A DNA stretch of 64,000 bases, taken from Ectopseudomonas chengduensis. Lineage in GTDB: Bacteria; Pseudomonadota; Gammaproteobacteria; Pseudomonadales; Pseudomonadaceae. Each line of letters opens with the position of its first letter. Position 1 is the stretch's first letter. The stretch is taken from NCBI RefSeq assembly GCF_015712065.1, contig NZ_JACFYZ010000002.1, positions 124,001 to 188,000 on the forward strand, in the 5' to 3' direction. This document shows positions 21,269 to 30,751 of this stretch, in pieces. Both the position numbers and the translations under genes were made by a program. A model generated the notes under the pieces. It searched no databases. It worked only from the letters and a program-made list of their open reading frames with translations, and had not been told where the DNA came from.

Positions 21269-23022
21269 CACTTCACCCGTTGTGCCAGGGACACGCTGAA
21301 GATGCCCCACTGGTCGATGCGCTGCGCCACCTTGCGAAAGCCCGCCGCTTCCACCAACTGATCCATCTCCGCCTGGCTGCGCCGGCGCATGACCCAGGCC
21401 TGGCCGCCGCGGTGGCTGGTCAGGGCGCGGGCGATCAGCTCCAGCTGCGGGTGCCAGGGCTGGCCGGTGTAGACCAGATAACCACCCTCCTCGATCGCTG
21501 CGGCCAGCCCGGCCAGCGAGTCGCCGACCATCTGGTTGCTGCCGAACAGCTCGTACAGGCCGGAGACCACTGCCAGAGTCGGCTTCGGCTCGAGCGCAGC
21601 GAGATCGTCACGGTCGAAGGCATCGCCTTTGACGAAGCGGGCGATGTCGCCCAGGCCCTTTTGTTGGATCAGCGCATTGCCGTCACGCACGTTGATGTCG
21701 CTGTAGTCGCGCAGCAGGATCGCGTCGGGGCGCTGCTGCTGGCCTTCCAGCGATTCAAGGATGTAGCGGCCATGGCCGGCGGCGATATCGACGATGCGCA
21801 CTGCCCTGCCCGCTTCGCGCAGCCTGGCCATGGCCAGGCGCAGCAGCTCTTCGGCGTGCAGCTTGCGCTGGCGGATACCACGCCAGCCGATGGAATCCAG
21901 ATAGTTCTGGTCGATCAGGCGGCCCAGCGCGCCCTTGCCGGTCGGTTGGTTGCGGTAGACATAATCGAGCGTGCTGCCGGAGTCGAAGCCGGTGTCGAAG
22001 CCCAGCTTCACTCCTTCGGATAGCGTGCTACCCAGGCGCATGCCGGCACGGGTGGCGCGCCAGTAAAGGTCGCGCAGCGAATTTTTCGGCAGCGGTGCGG
22101 CCAGTTCCTCGGCCTCGGCGCAGGTGGCGCCCAGGCGGTCGGCATCGAGCAGCGAGGGGCGCGTCACCGGCTCCTCGAAGTTGCGCAGGATAAAGCGCCG
22201 CGCGCGGCTCAGGGCATGGGCGCGGTCGCGCTCGCCAAGGGTGTCGTGGAAGAAGCCGGGCAGCAGGTGCTTTTCCTTGCGCAGGCTGCCGAGGCGCTCG
22301 AAGAAGTCTTCCTGCGGTTTGCGGTGGACGACGAAGTCGGCGCCGGAGATCAGCAACTGGGTCGGCACCTGGATCGCCTGGGCGTCGGCGACGATGCGAT
22401 CGGCGGCCTCGTACAGGCCGAGCAGCATGGTGACCGAGATCGGTCGGGCGATCAGCGAGTCATTCTCGAAGGAGGCAATGCGCTCGGGATCGTGGCTAAG
22501 GAACCGCGCCTTCACATAGCTGTTGACGAAGAAGTTGCCGCGCCAGGCGTGCAGCAGCTTCAAACCGGGCCGGGCGAAGGGCACGTAGAGCTTGACCTTG
22601 AACGCCGGCGAGGCGAGCACCAGGCAGCGCACCTTGGGTGCGTAGTCGTGGGCCCAGGTGGAAACGATCACCGCGCCGACGCTTTGCGCCACGACGGCCA
22701 GGTCCTGTTCGGCGATGCCGTGCTGTGTGCCGATATGCTCGACGAAGGTCTGCACGTCGCGCACGCTGGTGGCGAAGCTCGGGCTGTCGCCGCGTGCGCC
22801 GGGCGACAGGCCATGGCCACGGGCATCCCAGGCGAAGAAATCGCAGTGCGGCAGCTCCAGTTCGTCCACCAGGTGGGCCATTCGCCCGCCATGTTCGTGG
22901 CCACGGTGAAACAGCACTACGGCCTGACGTGGGCCGTCTGCGGGCGCAGTCGCCGGCCAGTGGCGATAGTTCAGCTCGACGCCGTCATGCGTGGTGAAGG
23001 TGTGAAGCTGTACGGGGCGCAT
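21268..23022 (-). CDS. ynbC: Alpha/beta hydrolase - SAM methyltransferase fusion (YnbC-like)
   Basis: A 584-residue two-domain protein. Residues 1-290 are an alpha/beta hydrolase of the lysophospholipase/monoglyceride lipase type: FFAWDARGHGLSPG, nucleophile elbow AQSVGAV with Ser replacing none of the key positions but Ala in place of the first Gly, and a histidine in FFHDTLGER. After a linker, residues 380-584 are a class I methyltransferase with VDIAAGHGRYILES as the SAM motif. This fusion is the hallmark of YnbC. It may act on an acyl lipid or its head group; neither substrate is known. It lies 26 bases downstream of ynbA. Confidence 0.85.
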   Translation of the reverse strand: MRPVQLHTFTTHDGVELNYRHWPATAPADGPRQAVVLFHRGHEHGGRMAHLVDELELPHCDFFAWDARGHGLSPGARGDSPSFATSVRDVQTFVEHIGTQHGIAEQDLAVVAQSVGAVIVSTWAHDYAPKVRCLVLASPAFKVKLYVPFARPGLKLLHAWRGNFFVNSYVKARFLSHDPERIASFENDSLIARPISVTMLLGLYEAADRIVADAQAIQVPTQLLISGADFVVHRKPQEDFFERLGSLRKEKHLLPGFFHDTLGERDRAHALSRARRFILRNFEEPVTRPSLLDADRLGATCAEAEELAAPLPKNSLRDLYWRATRAGMRLGSTLSEGVKLGFDTGFDSGSTLDYVYRNQPTGKGALGRLIDQNYLDSIGWRGIRQRKLHAEELLRLAMARLREAGRAVRIVDIAAGHGRYILESLEGQQQRPDAILLRDYSDINVRDGNALIQQKGLGDIARFVKGDAFDRDDLAALEPKPTLAVVSGLYELFGSNQMVGDSLAGLAAAIEEGGYLVYTGQPWHPQLELIARALTSHRGGQAWVMRRRSQAEMDQLVEAAGFRKVAQRIDQWGIFSVSLAQRVK

Positions 23023-23048
23023 GGAATCTCCTTATTCCGTAGGACGGG

Positions 23049-23654
23049 TCAGACCGCTTCGGCCAAACCCCGGCGAACGCGGTTGTAGAGGGTGTAGAGC
23101 AGCAGGGCGAGAATCAGGCCCAGCAGCAGGTTGATCCACAAGGCCGGCAGCAGGCCCGTGGCGACGCCTGCGCCGAGCACGCCGAAGCAAAAGGCGCGGT
23201 CGCTCTTGCCCATCGGCCCGTCGTAGCGGCGTGAGGCGCCGACCATGGGGCCGAGCACGCCGGCGTATTCGCTGATCACCGCCAGCAACACCACGAGGAT
23301 CACCAGTAGCGGCGAGACGCCGGCCAGCAGCGCGAAAGGCAGATACAAGGCGCTGTCGGCGATCACGTCGCAGAGTTCATTGAGGTAGGCGCCGAGCTTC
23401 GATTGCTGGCCGAACTCGCGGGCGAGCATGCCGTCAACGGCGTTCAGCGCCATGCGCAGCAGCATCCACAGGGGAATCAGGGCGAATAGCCAGGTGATAT
23501 GACTGCAGGCTGCGAGCAGGGCGCCCAGCAGCACGGAGACCAGGGCTGCAGCCAGAGTGACCTGGTTGGCGGTGACGCCGCGTGCGTAAAGGCGTTCGAC
23601 GCCGGGACGCAGCAGGTTCTGGAAGGCCGGTTTGAGCTGGTAGATCGACGGCAT
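23049..23654 (-). CDS. ynbA: CDP-alcohol phosphatidyltransferase (YnbA-like)
   Basis: A 201-residue membrane enzyme of the family that joins a CDP-activated lipid to an alcohol. The signature is recognisable as NAVDGMLAREFGQQSKLGAY followed by LNELCD. Compared with the usual DxxDGxxAR...GxxxDxxxD, the first and third aspartates are asparagine. From memory, E. coli YnbA shows the same Asn at both positions, so this is a subfamily trait, not decay. The start at MPSIYQLKPAFQNLLRP was chosen because it matches YnbA; the frame runs further upstream. It heads the six-gene row ynbA-C-D-small membrane protein-plsC-like-ynbB. Confidence 0.87.
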   Translation of the reverse strand: MPSIYQLKPAFQNLLRPGVERLYARGVTANQVTLAAALVSVLLGALLAACSHITWLFALIPLWMLLRMALNAVDGMLAREFGQQSKLGAYLNELCDVIADSALYLPFALLAGVSPLLVILVVLLAVISEYAGVLGPMVGASRRYDGPMGKSDRAFCFGVLGAGVATGLLPALWINLLLGLILALLLYTLYNRVRRGLAEAV

Positions 23655-23753
23655 GGCAGCGAATTCCTTTTCGTGTCCCATCTTCGGCCATTGCCGCGGG
23701 CGAGACTGTGAACCCATCGAGGTAGAAGCGGCTTTATCGACGGTCATGCGTAA

Positions 23754-23798
23754 GGCGGGTGCAACCCGCCAGAGCGCTGATGGCGGGTTGCACCCGCC
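23754..23798. repeat. REP-type inverted repeat, GCGGGTTGCACCCGCC family
   Basis: GGCGGGTGCAACCCGCCA (23754-23771) pairs perfectly with TGGCGGGTTGCACCCGCC (23781-23798) over 18 bp around a 9-base loop. It lies in the 270-base gap between ynbA and lptA, which must also hold the promoter of the ynb-like row. A single perfect DnaA box stands at 23914. Confidence 0.8.
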
Positions 23799-23924
23799 CT
23801 ACTGAGGCGACAACTTATACCCTGTTAGGCGATTTTCCTAGCGCTGGTGATTCGCCAGGAAAATCAGTTCGATGCAGGCAATGATGGCGCTTTGCTTGCA
23901 TTTGATGCACAGCTTATCCACAGA

Positions 23925-24692
23925 TCAGGCGGTTTCGCCCAGACGGCTCAACTGCGGCTCTTCGCCACGCAGTTCGGTCTGTTGCTGGCGTACCCACTGA
24001 AAAGCACGTTCGTTGAGCTCGGCGATGGCACGCGGCCCTTCGCCTTCTGCGTACATCGGCTGGCCGATGATCACCTGGATAGTGCCGGGGCGCTTGCCCC
24101 AGCCAGCCTTGGGCCAGAACTCACCGGCGTTGTGTGCGATGGGCAGTACCGGCAGGCCGGCATTCACCGCCAGTGCGGTGCCGCCGCGGGAGAACTTGCC
24201 GATCTGGCCTGGCGGAATCCGCGTGCCTTCGGGGAACACCAGCACCCAGGCGCCCTGCTTGAGGCGTTCGTCGCCCTGCTTGGCCAGTTGCTTGAGCGCC
24301 GCCTTGGGGTTGCTGCGGTCGATGGCGATGGGCTTGAGCAGCGCCATGCCCCAGCCGAAGAACGGCACGCGCAGCAGTTCGCGCTTGACCACCTGCGACA
24401 GTGGCTCGAAGAAGCCGGAGAGGAAGAAGGTCTCCCAGGTGCTCTGGTGGTTGGCGAGGATCACGCAGGGGCGCTCTGGGATGTTCTCCAGGCCGCGCAC
24501 TTCATAGCGAATCCCGACGATCACCTTGGCCAGCCACACGGCGCAGTTGCACCAGGCCTGAACGACGAAGCGGTAGCGTTGGCGGAACGGCAGCAGCGGT
24601 GCGACCACCAGGCTGATCAGGCACCAGAAGAACGAGCTGGACGACAGCAGCAGGTAGAAAAGCGTGACTCTGAATGCCTGCACTAGCGCCAT
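23925..24692 (-). CDS. lptA: 1-acyl-sn-glycerol-3-phosphate acyltransferase
   Basis: A 255-residue inner-membrane acyltransferase with an N-terminal hydrophobic segment (about residues 8-36). The catalytic NHQSTWE motif is at about 81-87, and FPEGTRIPPG at about 152-161. It makes phosphatidic acid from lysophosphatidic acid. Position beside gmhB and glyS and its length match the P. aeruginosa gene PA0005, called lptA there; the symbol plsC would suit equally, and it should not be confused with the LPS transport protein LptA. It is 13 bases downstream of gmhB. Confidence 0.9.
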   Translation of the reverse strand: MALVQAFRVTLFYLLLSSSSFFWCLISLVVAPLLPFRQRYRFVVQAWCNCAVWLAKVIVGIRYEVRGLENIPERPCVILANHQSTWETFFLSGFFEPLSQVVKRELLRVPFFGWGMALLKPIAIDRSNPKAALKQLAKQGDERLKQGAWVLVFPEGTRIPPGQIGKFSRGGTALAVNAGLPVLPIAHNAGEFWPKAGWGKRPGTIQVIIGQPMYAEGEGPRAIAELNERAFQWVRQQQTELRGEEPQLSRLGETA

Positions 24693-24705
24693 GAACCTTC
24701 ACACC

Positions 24706-25236
24706 TTATGAGAGCAATTGATCGGCGACAGCCGCCAGATCAGCGAATACCAGGGTTCCTGGCGGCAGTGGCTTGGCCAGGGTGCGTTCGCCCTTGCCGG
24801 TTTTCACCAGCACAGGCTGACAATCGACGGCCAGCGCGGCCTGCAGGTCACCGCTGGTATCGCCGACGAACCAGATTCCTGCCAGTTCCGTGGCGTAGTG
24901 CGCGGCGATCTGCCGGAGCATGCCAGGTTTCGGTTTGCGGCAGTCGCAGCCGTCATCCGGCCCGTGCGGGCAATGGACGATCAGGCCGACCTCACCGCCC
25001 TGCTCCGCCACCAGCTGGCGCAGACGCGCGTGCATCGACTCCAGGGTCGCCAGGTCGTAATAGCCACGGGCAATGCCGGACTGGTTGGTAGCCACGGCCA
25101 CCGTCCAACCGGCTTGCGACAGGCGCGCGATGGCGGCGATCGACGAAGGGATCGGGATCCACTCGTCGAGCGTCTTGATATAGGCGTCGGAGTCTTGGTT
25201 GATGACACCGTCGCGGTCGAGGATCAGCAGTTTCAT
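24706..25236 (-). CDS. gmhB: D-glycero-beta-D-manno-heptose-1,7-bisphosphate 7-phosphatase
   Basis: A 176-residue HAD-superfamily phosphatase in the pathway to ADP-heptose, used for the LPS inner core. The nucleophile motif is LDRDGVINQDSD (about residues 6-17), with ATNQSGIARGYY at about 49-60. The zinc-binding loop is CPHGPDDGCDCRKPKPGM (about 89-106), diagnostic for GmhB, and the last motif is GDTSGDLQAA. It lies between glyS and lptA, as in other pseudomonads. Confidence 0.95.
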   Translation of the reverse strand: MKLLILDRDGVINQDSDAYIKTLDEWIPIPSSIAAIARLSQAGWTVAVATNQSGIARGYYDLATLESMHARLRQLVAEQGGEVGLIVHCPHGPDDGCDCRKPKPGMLRQIAAHYATELAGIWFVGDTSGDLQAALAVDCQPVLVKTGKGERTLAKPLPPGTLVFADLAAVADQLLS

Positions 25237-25305
25237 GCAGCCACGCCAGAAGCAGAGATGGAAACGACCGCTGGCCGCGAAAACCTTCGCGGCCAGCGCC
25301 TGGCG

Positions 25306-27360
25306 TCAGCCCAGTACCGAGATGTCCGCCACGCCGAGGAACAGCCCGCGCAGGCGGGCCAGCAGGGCGTAACGGTTGGCGCGCACGCGCGCGTCTTCGG
25401 CGTTGACCAGCACCGCCTCGAAGAAGGCGTCCACCGGCTCGCGCAGACCAGCCAGTTTGGCCAGGGCCTCGTTGTACTGGCGGGCGGCGGCCAGGGGCTG
25501 TACGGCCTGGTCGGCCTGCTGGATGGCGGCGTGCAGGGCGAACTCGCTGGGGTTGTCGAAGTAGTGCGCTTCGACCTGGGCGGCAACGCCACCTTCGGCC
25601 TTGCTCAGCAGGTTCGACACACGCTTGTTGGCGGCGGCCAGGGCAGCGGCCTGCGGCAGCTTGCGGAAGGCCTGCACGGCCTGCACGCGCTGGTCGAAGT
25701 CCAGCGGCGAGGTCGGGTTCACCGCACGCACGGCCTGATACACGGCCACTTCGACGCCTTCGTCTTCGTAGCGCGCACGCAGGCGGTCGAAGATGAACTC
25801 CAGCACCTGGGCGGCCAGGCCTTCGGTCTTGATCTTGCCGGCGTACTGGGCGACGGCGAAATCGACCGCAGCGGCCAGGTCCAGATCCAGGCCCTTCTCG
25901 ATCAGGATGCGCAGCACGCCGAGGGCGGCGCGACGCAGGGCGTAGGGGTCTTTCGAGCCAGTCGGCAGCATGCCGATACCGAAGATGCCGACCAGGGTGT
26001 CGAGCTTGTCGGCCACCGCCACCGCCGCACCGGTCAGGGTGCTCGGCAGTTCGGCGCCGGCACCACGCGGCATGTACTGCTCGTTCAGGGCCAGGGCGAC
26101 GTCCTGCGGCTCACCGTCGTTGAGCGCGTAGTAGTAGCCGGCGATGCCCTGCATCTCGGGGAATTCGCCAACCATCTCGGTGGCCAGGTCGCATTTGGAC
26201 AGCAGGCCGGCACGGGCGGCGCGCTGGGCGTCGCCACCGACTTCACGGGCGATGAAACCGGCGAGCGCCGATACCCGCTGGGCCTTTTCAAATACCGAAC
26301 CGAGCTGGGCCTGGAACACCACGTTGGCCAGGCGCTGGTTGAAGCCTTCGAGCTTCTGCTTCTTGTCCTGCTTGAAGAAGAACTCGGCGTCGGTCAGGCG
26401 CGGGCGCACGACCTTCTCGTTGCCGGAGACGATCTGCGCCGGGTCCTTGGACTCGACGTTGGCCACGGTGATGAAGCGCGGCAGCAGCTTGCCACCTGCA
26501 TCGAGCAGGCAGAAGTACTTCTGGTTGTCCTGCATGGTGCTGATCAGTGCCTCCTGCGGTACCTCGAGGAAGCGTTCCTCGAAGGAGCAGACCAGCGGCA
26601 CCGGCCATTCCACCAGGGCGGTGACTTCGTCCAGCAGCGCCGGCGGCACGATGGCCGTGCCCTGCTCGGCCGCAGCCAGTTCGTCGACGCGGCGGCTGAT
26701 GAGCTCGCGGCGTTCGGCGAAGTCGGCCAGCACGTAGGCGCTGCGCAGGTCTTCGGCGTAGTTGGCCGGGGCGCTGATGCGCACCTCGCGGTTGGCGTGG
26801 AAGCGGTGGCCACGGGACACGCGACCAGCCTTCTGCGCGAGTATCTCGCAGTCGACCACGGCGTCGCCGAACAGCATCACCAGCCATTGGGTCGGGCGCA
26901 CGAATTCGTCGCGGCGTGCGGCCCAGCGCATGCGTTTCGGGATCGGCAGGTCGTTCAGCGAGTCCTGCACGATGGTCGGCAGCAGGTTGACTGCTGGCTG
27001 ACCAGGGATGTGCTGGGCGAAGCGCAGTTTCGCCCCGCTGCGGTCGATCTCGGCGATATCCACGCCGCACTTGCGGGCGAAGCCCAGGGCGGCCTGGGTC
27101 GGGTTGCCGTCGGCGTCGAAGGCGGCCTGGATGGGCGGACCGTCGAGGTTCATGCTGCGGTCGGCCTGCTGTTCTTCAAGCTGCTCGATCAGCACCGCCA
27201 GGCGGCGCGGCGCGGCATATACGCGGCTGGCGGCGTAGTTCAGGCCGGCGGCCTTGAGGCCTTTTTCGATACCGGCGAGGAAGGCCTCACCGAGGCTTTT
27301 CAGGGCTTTCGGTGGCAGCTCTTCGGTGCCCAGTTCGACCAGGAAATCTTGTGCACTCAT
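25306..27360 (-). CDS. glyS: Glycyl-tRNA synthetase beta subunit
   Basis: A 684-residue subunit of the alpha2-beta2 glycyl-tRNA synthetase. It starts [20 protein letters not shown], the conserved beta-subunit N-terminus, and has the HD-like and C-terminal anticodon-binding regions. Its ATG overlaps the glyQ stop by 4 bases, which couples production of the two subunits. A very long open frame on the opposite strand is merely a by-product of the high GC content. Confidence 0.98.
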   Translation of the reverse strand: MSAQDFLVELGTEELPPKALKSLGEAFLAGIEKGLKAAGLNYAASRVYAAPRRLAVLIEQLEEQQADRSMNLDGPPIQAAFDADGNPTQAALGFARKCGVDIAEIDRSGAKLRFAQHIPGQPAVNLLPTIVQDSLNDLPIPKRMRWAARRDEFVRPTQWLVMLFGDAVVDCEILAQKAGRVSRGHRFHANREVRISAPANYAEDLRSAYVLADFAERRELISRRVDELAAAEQGTAIVPPALLDEVTALVEWPVPLVCSFEERFLEVPQEALISTMQDNQKYFCLLDAGGKLLPRFITVANVESKDPAQIVSGNEKVVRPRLTDAEFFFKQDKKQKLEGFNQRLANVVFQAQLGSVFEKAQRVSALAGFIAREVGGDAQRAARAGLLSKCDLATEMVGEFPEMQGIAGYYYALNDGEPQDVALALNEQYMPRGAGAELPSTLTGAAVAVADKLDTLVGIFGIGMLPTGSKDPYALRRAALGVLRILIEKGLDLDLAAAVDFAVAQYAGKIKTEGLAAQVLEFIFDRLRARYEDEGVEVAVYQAVRAVNPTSPLDFDQRVQAVQAFRKLPQAAALAAANKRVSNLLSKAEGGVAAQVEAHYFDNPSEFALHAAIQQADQAVQPLAAARQYNEALAKLAGLREPVDAFFEAVLVNAEDARVRANRYALLARLRGLFLGVADISVLG

Positions 27361-28304
27361 GCTTGCGCCTCCAGCTTGGCCAGTACTTCGTCACGCAGTT
27401 CGGGGGTGGCCATGGGGAAGCCGAGCTTGGCGCGCGCCTGGAGGTAGCTCTGCGCTACCGCACGGGCCAGGGTGCGCACGCGCAGGATGTACTGCTGGCG
27501 CGCGGTCACTGAAATAGCGCGGCGGGCGTCGAGCAGGTTGAAGGTGTGCGAGGCCTTGAGCACCATCTCGTAGGTCGGCAGCGGCAGCTCCAGCTCGATC
27601 AGGCGATTGGCTTCGCTCTCGTAGAAATCGAACAGCTCGAACAGCTTCTCGACGTTGGCGTGCTCGAAGTTGTAGGTGGACTGCTCCACTTCGTTCTGGT
27701 GGAACACGTCGCCATAGGTCACGGTGCCGAACGGGCCGTCGGTCCAGATCAGGTCGTAGACCGAGTCGACGCCCTGCAGGTACATGGCCAGGCGCTCCAG
27801 ACCGTAGGTGATCTCGCCGGTCACCGGGTAGCACTCGATGCCACCAACCTGCTGGAAGTAGGTGAACTGGGTGACTTCCATGCCGTTGAGCCAGATTTCC
27901 CAGCCCAGGCCCCAGGCGCCGAGGGTCGGCGATTCCCAGTTGTCCTCGACGAAGCGGATGTCGTGCACTTCCGGGTCGAGGCCGATGGCCTTGAGCGAAC
28001 CCAGGTACAGCTCCTGGAAGTTCTCCGGGTTGGGCTTCAAGACCACCTGGAACTGGTAGTAGTGCTGCAGGCGGTTGGGGTTTTCGCCGTAGCGGCCGTC
28101 GGTCGGGCGACGCGAAGGCTGCACGTAGGCGGCGTTCCAGGTCTCCGGGCCGACGGCGCGTAGGAAGGTGGCGGTGTGGAAGGTGCCGGCGCCCACTTCC
28201 ATGTCGTAGGGTTGCAGCACCACGCAGCCCTGCTCGGCCCAGTAGTTCTGCAGGGCCAGGATCAGGTCCTGGAAGGTGCGCACGGCAGGCTTGGTCTGGC
28301 TCAC
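27357..28304 (-). CDS. glyQ: Glycyl-tRNA synthetase alpha subunit
   Basis: A 315-residue class II synthetase catalytic subunit that activates glycine. The block [18 protein letters not shown] and the motif [13 protein letters not shown] are typical, and [20 protein letters not shown] is present. The start is a GTG: the next residues [13 protein letters not shown] match the family N-terminus, and an AGGTGA ribosome-binding site stands upstream; the open frame itself begins 30 codons earlier without such support. It is divergent from tag. Confidence 0.97.
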   Translation of the reverse strand: MSQTKPAVRTFQDLILALQNYWAEQGCVVLQPYDMEVGAGTFHTATFLRAVGPETWNAAYVQPSRRPTDGRYGENPNRLQHYYQFQVVLKPNPENFQELYLGSLKAIGLDPEVHDIRFVEDNWESPTLGAWGLGWEIWLNGMEVTQFTYFQQVGGIECYPVTGEITYGLERLAMYLQGVDSVYDLIWTDGPFGTVTYGDVFHQNEVEQSTYNFEHANVEKLFELFDFYESEANRLIELELPLPTYEMVLKASHTFNLLDARRAISVTARQQYILRVRTLARAVAQSYLQARAKLGFPMATPELRDEVLAKLEAQA

Positions 28305-28475
28305 GAAAAAATCACCTGTGGAGGCTTGCGAGGGAAAGCCGGGGAGTATATCGAAACTCGACGCAGGCCGCAGGGTACGGCACATCGGCATCATCCGTGA
28401 TGTATGAGGCTGTATTTATATCCAGTTATTTTGCCGCTATAGTCGTCGCTTCGACCCCGACCGAGGCCTACCGCC

Positions 28476-29030
28476 ATGCCCCGCTGCTTCTGGTGTACCG
28501 ACGATCCGCTGTACCAGGCCTATCACGACGAGGAATGGGGCGTGCCGCAGCGCGATGCCGGTCATCTGTTCGAGATGCTGCTGCTCGAGGGCGCGCAGGC
28601 CGGCCTGTCGTGGATCACCGTGCTGAAGAAGCGCGAGCGCTATCGCCAGGTACTGCATGGCTTCGATCCCGAGCGTCTGGCCCGCCTCACCGACGAAGAG
28701 ATAGAGGTGCTGATGCAGGATCCCGGGATCATCCGCAACCGCCTCAAGCTCAAGGCCGTGCGGCAGAACGCCCAGGCCTGGCTGAAGCTGGAGGATCCGG
28801 TGACCTGGCTCTGGTCGTTCGTCGGCGGCGAACCGAAGATCAACCACTTCAGCGACCGCAGCCAGATGCTGGCCGTGACGCCTGAAGCCGAGGCGATGAG
28901 CAAGGCGTTGCGCAAGGCGGGCTTCAACTTCGTCGGGCCGACCATCTGCTATGCCTTCATGCAGGCCACGGGTATGGTGATGGACCACACCACCGACTGC
29001 GACCGCTATGCGCAACTGAAGGGCTCATGA
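28476..29030 (+). CDS. tag: DNA-3-methyladenine glycosylase I
   Basis: A 184-residue base-excision repair enzyme that removes 3-methyladenine. The N-terminal CFWCTDDPLYQAYHDEEWG and the GLSWITVLKKRERYR block carry the catalytic-pocket residues, and a Cys/His zinc site is formed by the N-terminal CFWC cysteine with H..C near the C-terminus (MDHTTDCDRY). Its stop overlaps the next start by 4 bases (ATGA). Confidence 0.96.
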   Translation: MPRCFWCTDDPLYQAYHDEEWGVPQRDAGHLFEMLLLEGAQAGLSWITVLKKRERYRQVLHGFDPERLARLTDEEIEVLMQDPGIIRNRLKLKAVRQNAQAWLKLEDPVTWLWSFVGGEPKINHFSDRSQMLAVTPEAEAMSKALRKAGFNFVGPTICYAFMQATGMVMDHTTDCDRYAQLKGS

Positions 29031-29635
29031 CCACCATCACCACGCTGGATGAACTGCAGGTACTGTACGGCGAAAGCCATGAGCGCTCGCGGCGCAAGGA
29101 GTTGCCGCGGCTGATCGAACCCTACCGTGCGCTGATCGAAGCCTCGCCCTTCGTGGTGTTGGCGAGCGTTGGCCCGGATGGCCTGGATTGCTCGCCGCGT
29201 GGTGATGCGCCGGGCTTCGTGCGGATTCTCGACGACCAGACCCTGCTGCTGCCGGATCGCCCCGGCAACAATCGCATCGACAGCCTGCGCAATATCGTGC
29301 TCAACCCGCAGGTGGCGCTGCTGTTCCTGATTCCGGGCGTCGGCGAGAGCCTGCGCATTAACGGCCGCGCAGAAATTTCCCTCGACCCCGAACTGCTCGA
29401 ACTGGGCCGTGCCCAGGGCAAGCTGCCGCGCAGCGTGCTGCGCATCCATATCGACAGCTGCTACTTCCAATGCTCCAAAGCGGCGGTGCGTTCCGGTCTG
29501 TGGGATGCATCGCGTCAGGTGGCGCGCGCCAGCCTGCCGAGCGCGGGCGATATCTTCCGCTGCATCTATGAGGAATTCGACGTCGAGGCCTACGAGCGCG
29601 ATCTGCAGCAGCGGCTGCGGACGAGCCTTTACTGA
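29027..29635 (+). CDS. Pyridoxamine 5'-phosphate oxidase-family flavin-binding protein
   Basis: A 202-residue protein with the split-barrel flavin-binding fold: FVVLASVGPDGLDCSPRGDA at about residues 41-60, LLPDRPGNNRIDSLRNIVLN and GRAEISLDPELLE. It belongs to the group of predicted flavin-nucleotide-binding proteins and not to PdxH itself, since the PdxH substrate motifs were not seen. Its substrate is unknown. It overlaps tag by 4 bases, so the two are co-translated. Confidence 0.82.
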   Translation: MTTITTLDELQVLYGESHERSRRKELPRLIEPYRALIEASPFVVLASVGPDGLDCSPRGDAPGFVRILDDQTLLLPDRPGNNRIDSLRNIVLNPQVALLFLIPGVGESLRINGRAEISLDPELLELGRAQGKLPRSVLRIHIDSCYFQCSKAAVRSGLWDASRQVARASLPSAGDIFRCIYEEFDVEAYERDLQQRLRTSLY

Positions 29636-29736
29636 CTGAGTCGACCCTGACCGTTGCGCCTTGTCTTGCCTGTCTCACCAACGTTTTTGAACGGCCTGTT
29701 AAACTGGGCGCTTTGCAGAAACGCTTGGAGTCTCTC

Positions 29737-30624
29737 GTGGAAAAACTCAAGGGCGCCCTGGTGGTCGGGTTCCTGCGTCTGTTCGCACTGCTACCCTGGC
29801 GCGCCGTGCAGGCCGTGGGCAATGCCATCGGCTGGCTGATGTGGAAGCTGCCGAACGGCTCGCGTGACGTGGTGCGCATCAACCTGAGCAAGTGCTTCCC
29901 GGAGCTGAATCAGGCCGAACTGGACAAACTGGTCGGGCAAAGCCTCAAAGACATCGGCAAGACCCTGACCGAAAGCGCCTGCGCCTGGATCTGGCCGGCG
30001 CAGAAATCGCTCAAGCTGGTGCGCGAAGTCGAAGGCCTGGACGTGCTGCAACAGGCGCTGGCGTCCGGCAAGGGCGTGGTCGGCATCACCAGCCACCTGG
30101 GCAACTGGGAAGTGCTCAACCACTTCTACTGCAACCAGTGCAAACCGATCATTTTCTACCGCCCGCCGAAGCTCAAGGCGGTCGACGAGCTGCTGCAGCA
30201 GCAGCGCGTGCAGATGGGCAACCGCGTGGCGCCGTCGACCAAGGAAGGCATCCTCAGTGTCATCAAGGAAGTACGCCGTGGCGGCGCCGTGGGTATTCCG
30301 GCCGACCCGGAGCCGAGCCGTTCGTCGGGTGTGTTCGTGCCCTTCCTCGGTACCACCGCGCTGACCAGCAAGTTCGTGCCGGGCATGCTCACCGGTGGCA
30401 AGGCGGTCGGTGTGTTCCTGCATGCGCTGCGTCTGCCGGATGGCAGCGGCTACAAGGTGATCCTCGAGGCGGCCCCCGAAGGGATGTACAGCGAGAACGT
30501 CGAAGAAGGCGTGGCGGCGATGAGCGAAGTGGTGTCGCGTTACGTGCGCAACTACCCGAGCCAGTACATGTGGAGCATGAAGCGCTTCAAGAAACGCCCG
30601 GATGGTGAGGCCAAGTGGTACTGA
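29737..30624 (+). CDS. Lipid A lauroyl-type acyltransferase (HtrB/LpxL family)
   Basis: A 295-residue inner-membrane acyltransferase that adds a secondary acyl chain to lipid A. An N-terminal hydrophobic anchor precedes the catalytic HLGNWE (HxxxxE) motif at about residue 118; the conserved GIPADPEPSRSSGVFVPFLG block follows. The start is a GTG giving M-E-K-L-K-G-A, because a GGAG ribosome-binding site lies 7 bases before it; a TTG 24 bases upstream is less likely. Length and position match PA0011 of P. aeruginosa. A terminator follows 30 bases downstream. Confidence 0.9.
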   Translation: MEKLKGALVVGFLRLFALLPWRAVQAVGNAIGWLMWKLPNGSRDVVRINLSKCFPELNQAELDKLVGQSLKDIGKTLTESACAWIWPAQKSLKLVREVEGLDVLQQALASGKGVVGITSHLGNWEVLNHFYCNQCKPIIFYRPPKLKAVDELLQQQRVQMGNRVAPSTKEGILSVIKEVRRGGAVGIPADPEPSRSSGVFVPFLGTTALTSKFVPGMLTGGKAVGVFLHALRLPDGSGYKVILEAAPEGMYSENVEEGVAAMSEVVSRYVRNYPSQYMWSMKRFKKRPDGEAKWY

Positions 30625-30653
30625 CGTACTGCCACTGAGCACGATGATGAACG

Positions 30654-30679
30654 AAGGCGCCTCGATGGCGCCTTTTTTC
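30654..30679 (+). terminator. Rho-independent terminator after the lauroyltransferase gene
   Basis: AAGGCGCC and GGCGCCTT pair around a TCGAT loop and a T-run follows directly. Confidence 0.9.
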
Positions 30680-30751
30680 TGTCGAGCGTTGGGAATTGCT
30701 TCGATTTTGCGTTATTAAAGGCTGCATCGTCCGCCTACCCCCGGAGCCGTC

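Noticed and set aside
23914..23922. Perfect DnaA box TTATCCACA before lptA
   Set aside because: It is alone, with no neighbouring boxes or AT-rich stretch, so a role in origin function is unsupported.
24718..27447. 909-codon open frame on the plus strand opposite glyS and gmhB
   Set aside because: It lies fully antisense to conserved genes, shows no domain and has the His/Gln/Leu/Gly-rich composition typical of frames opposite GC-rich genes.
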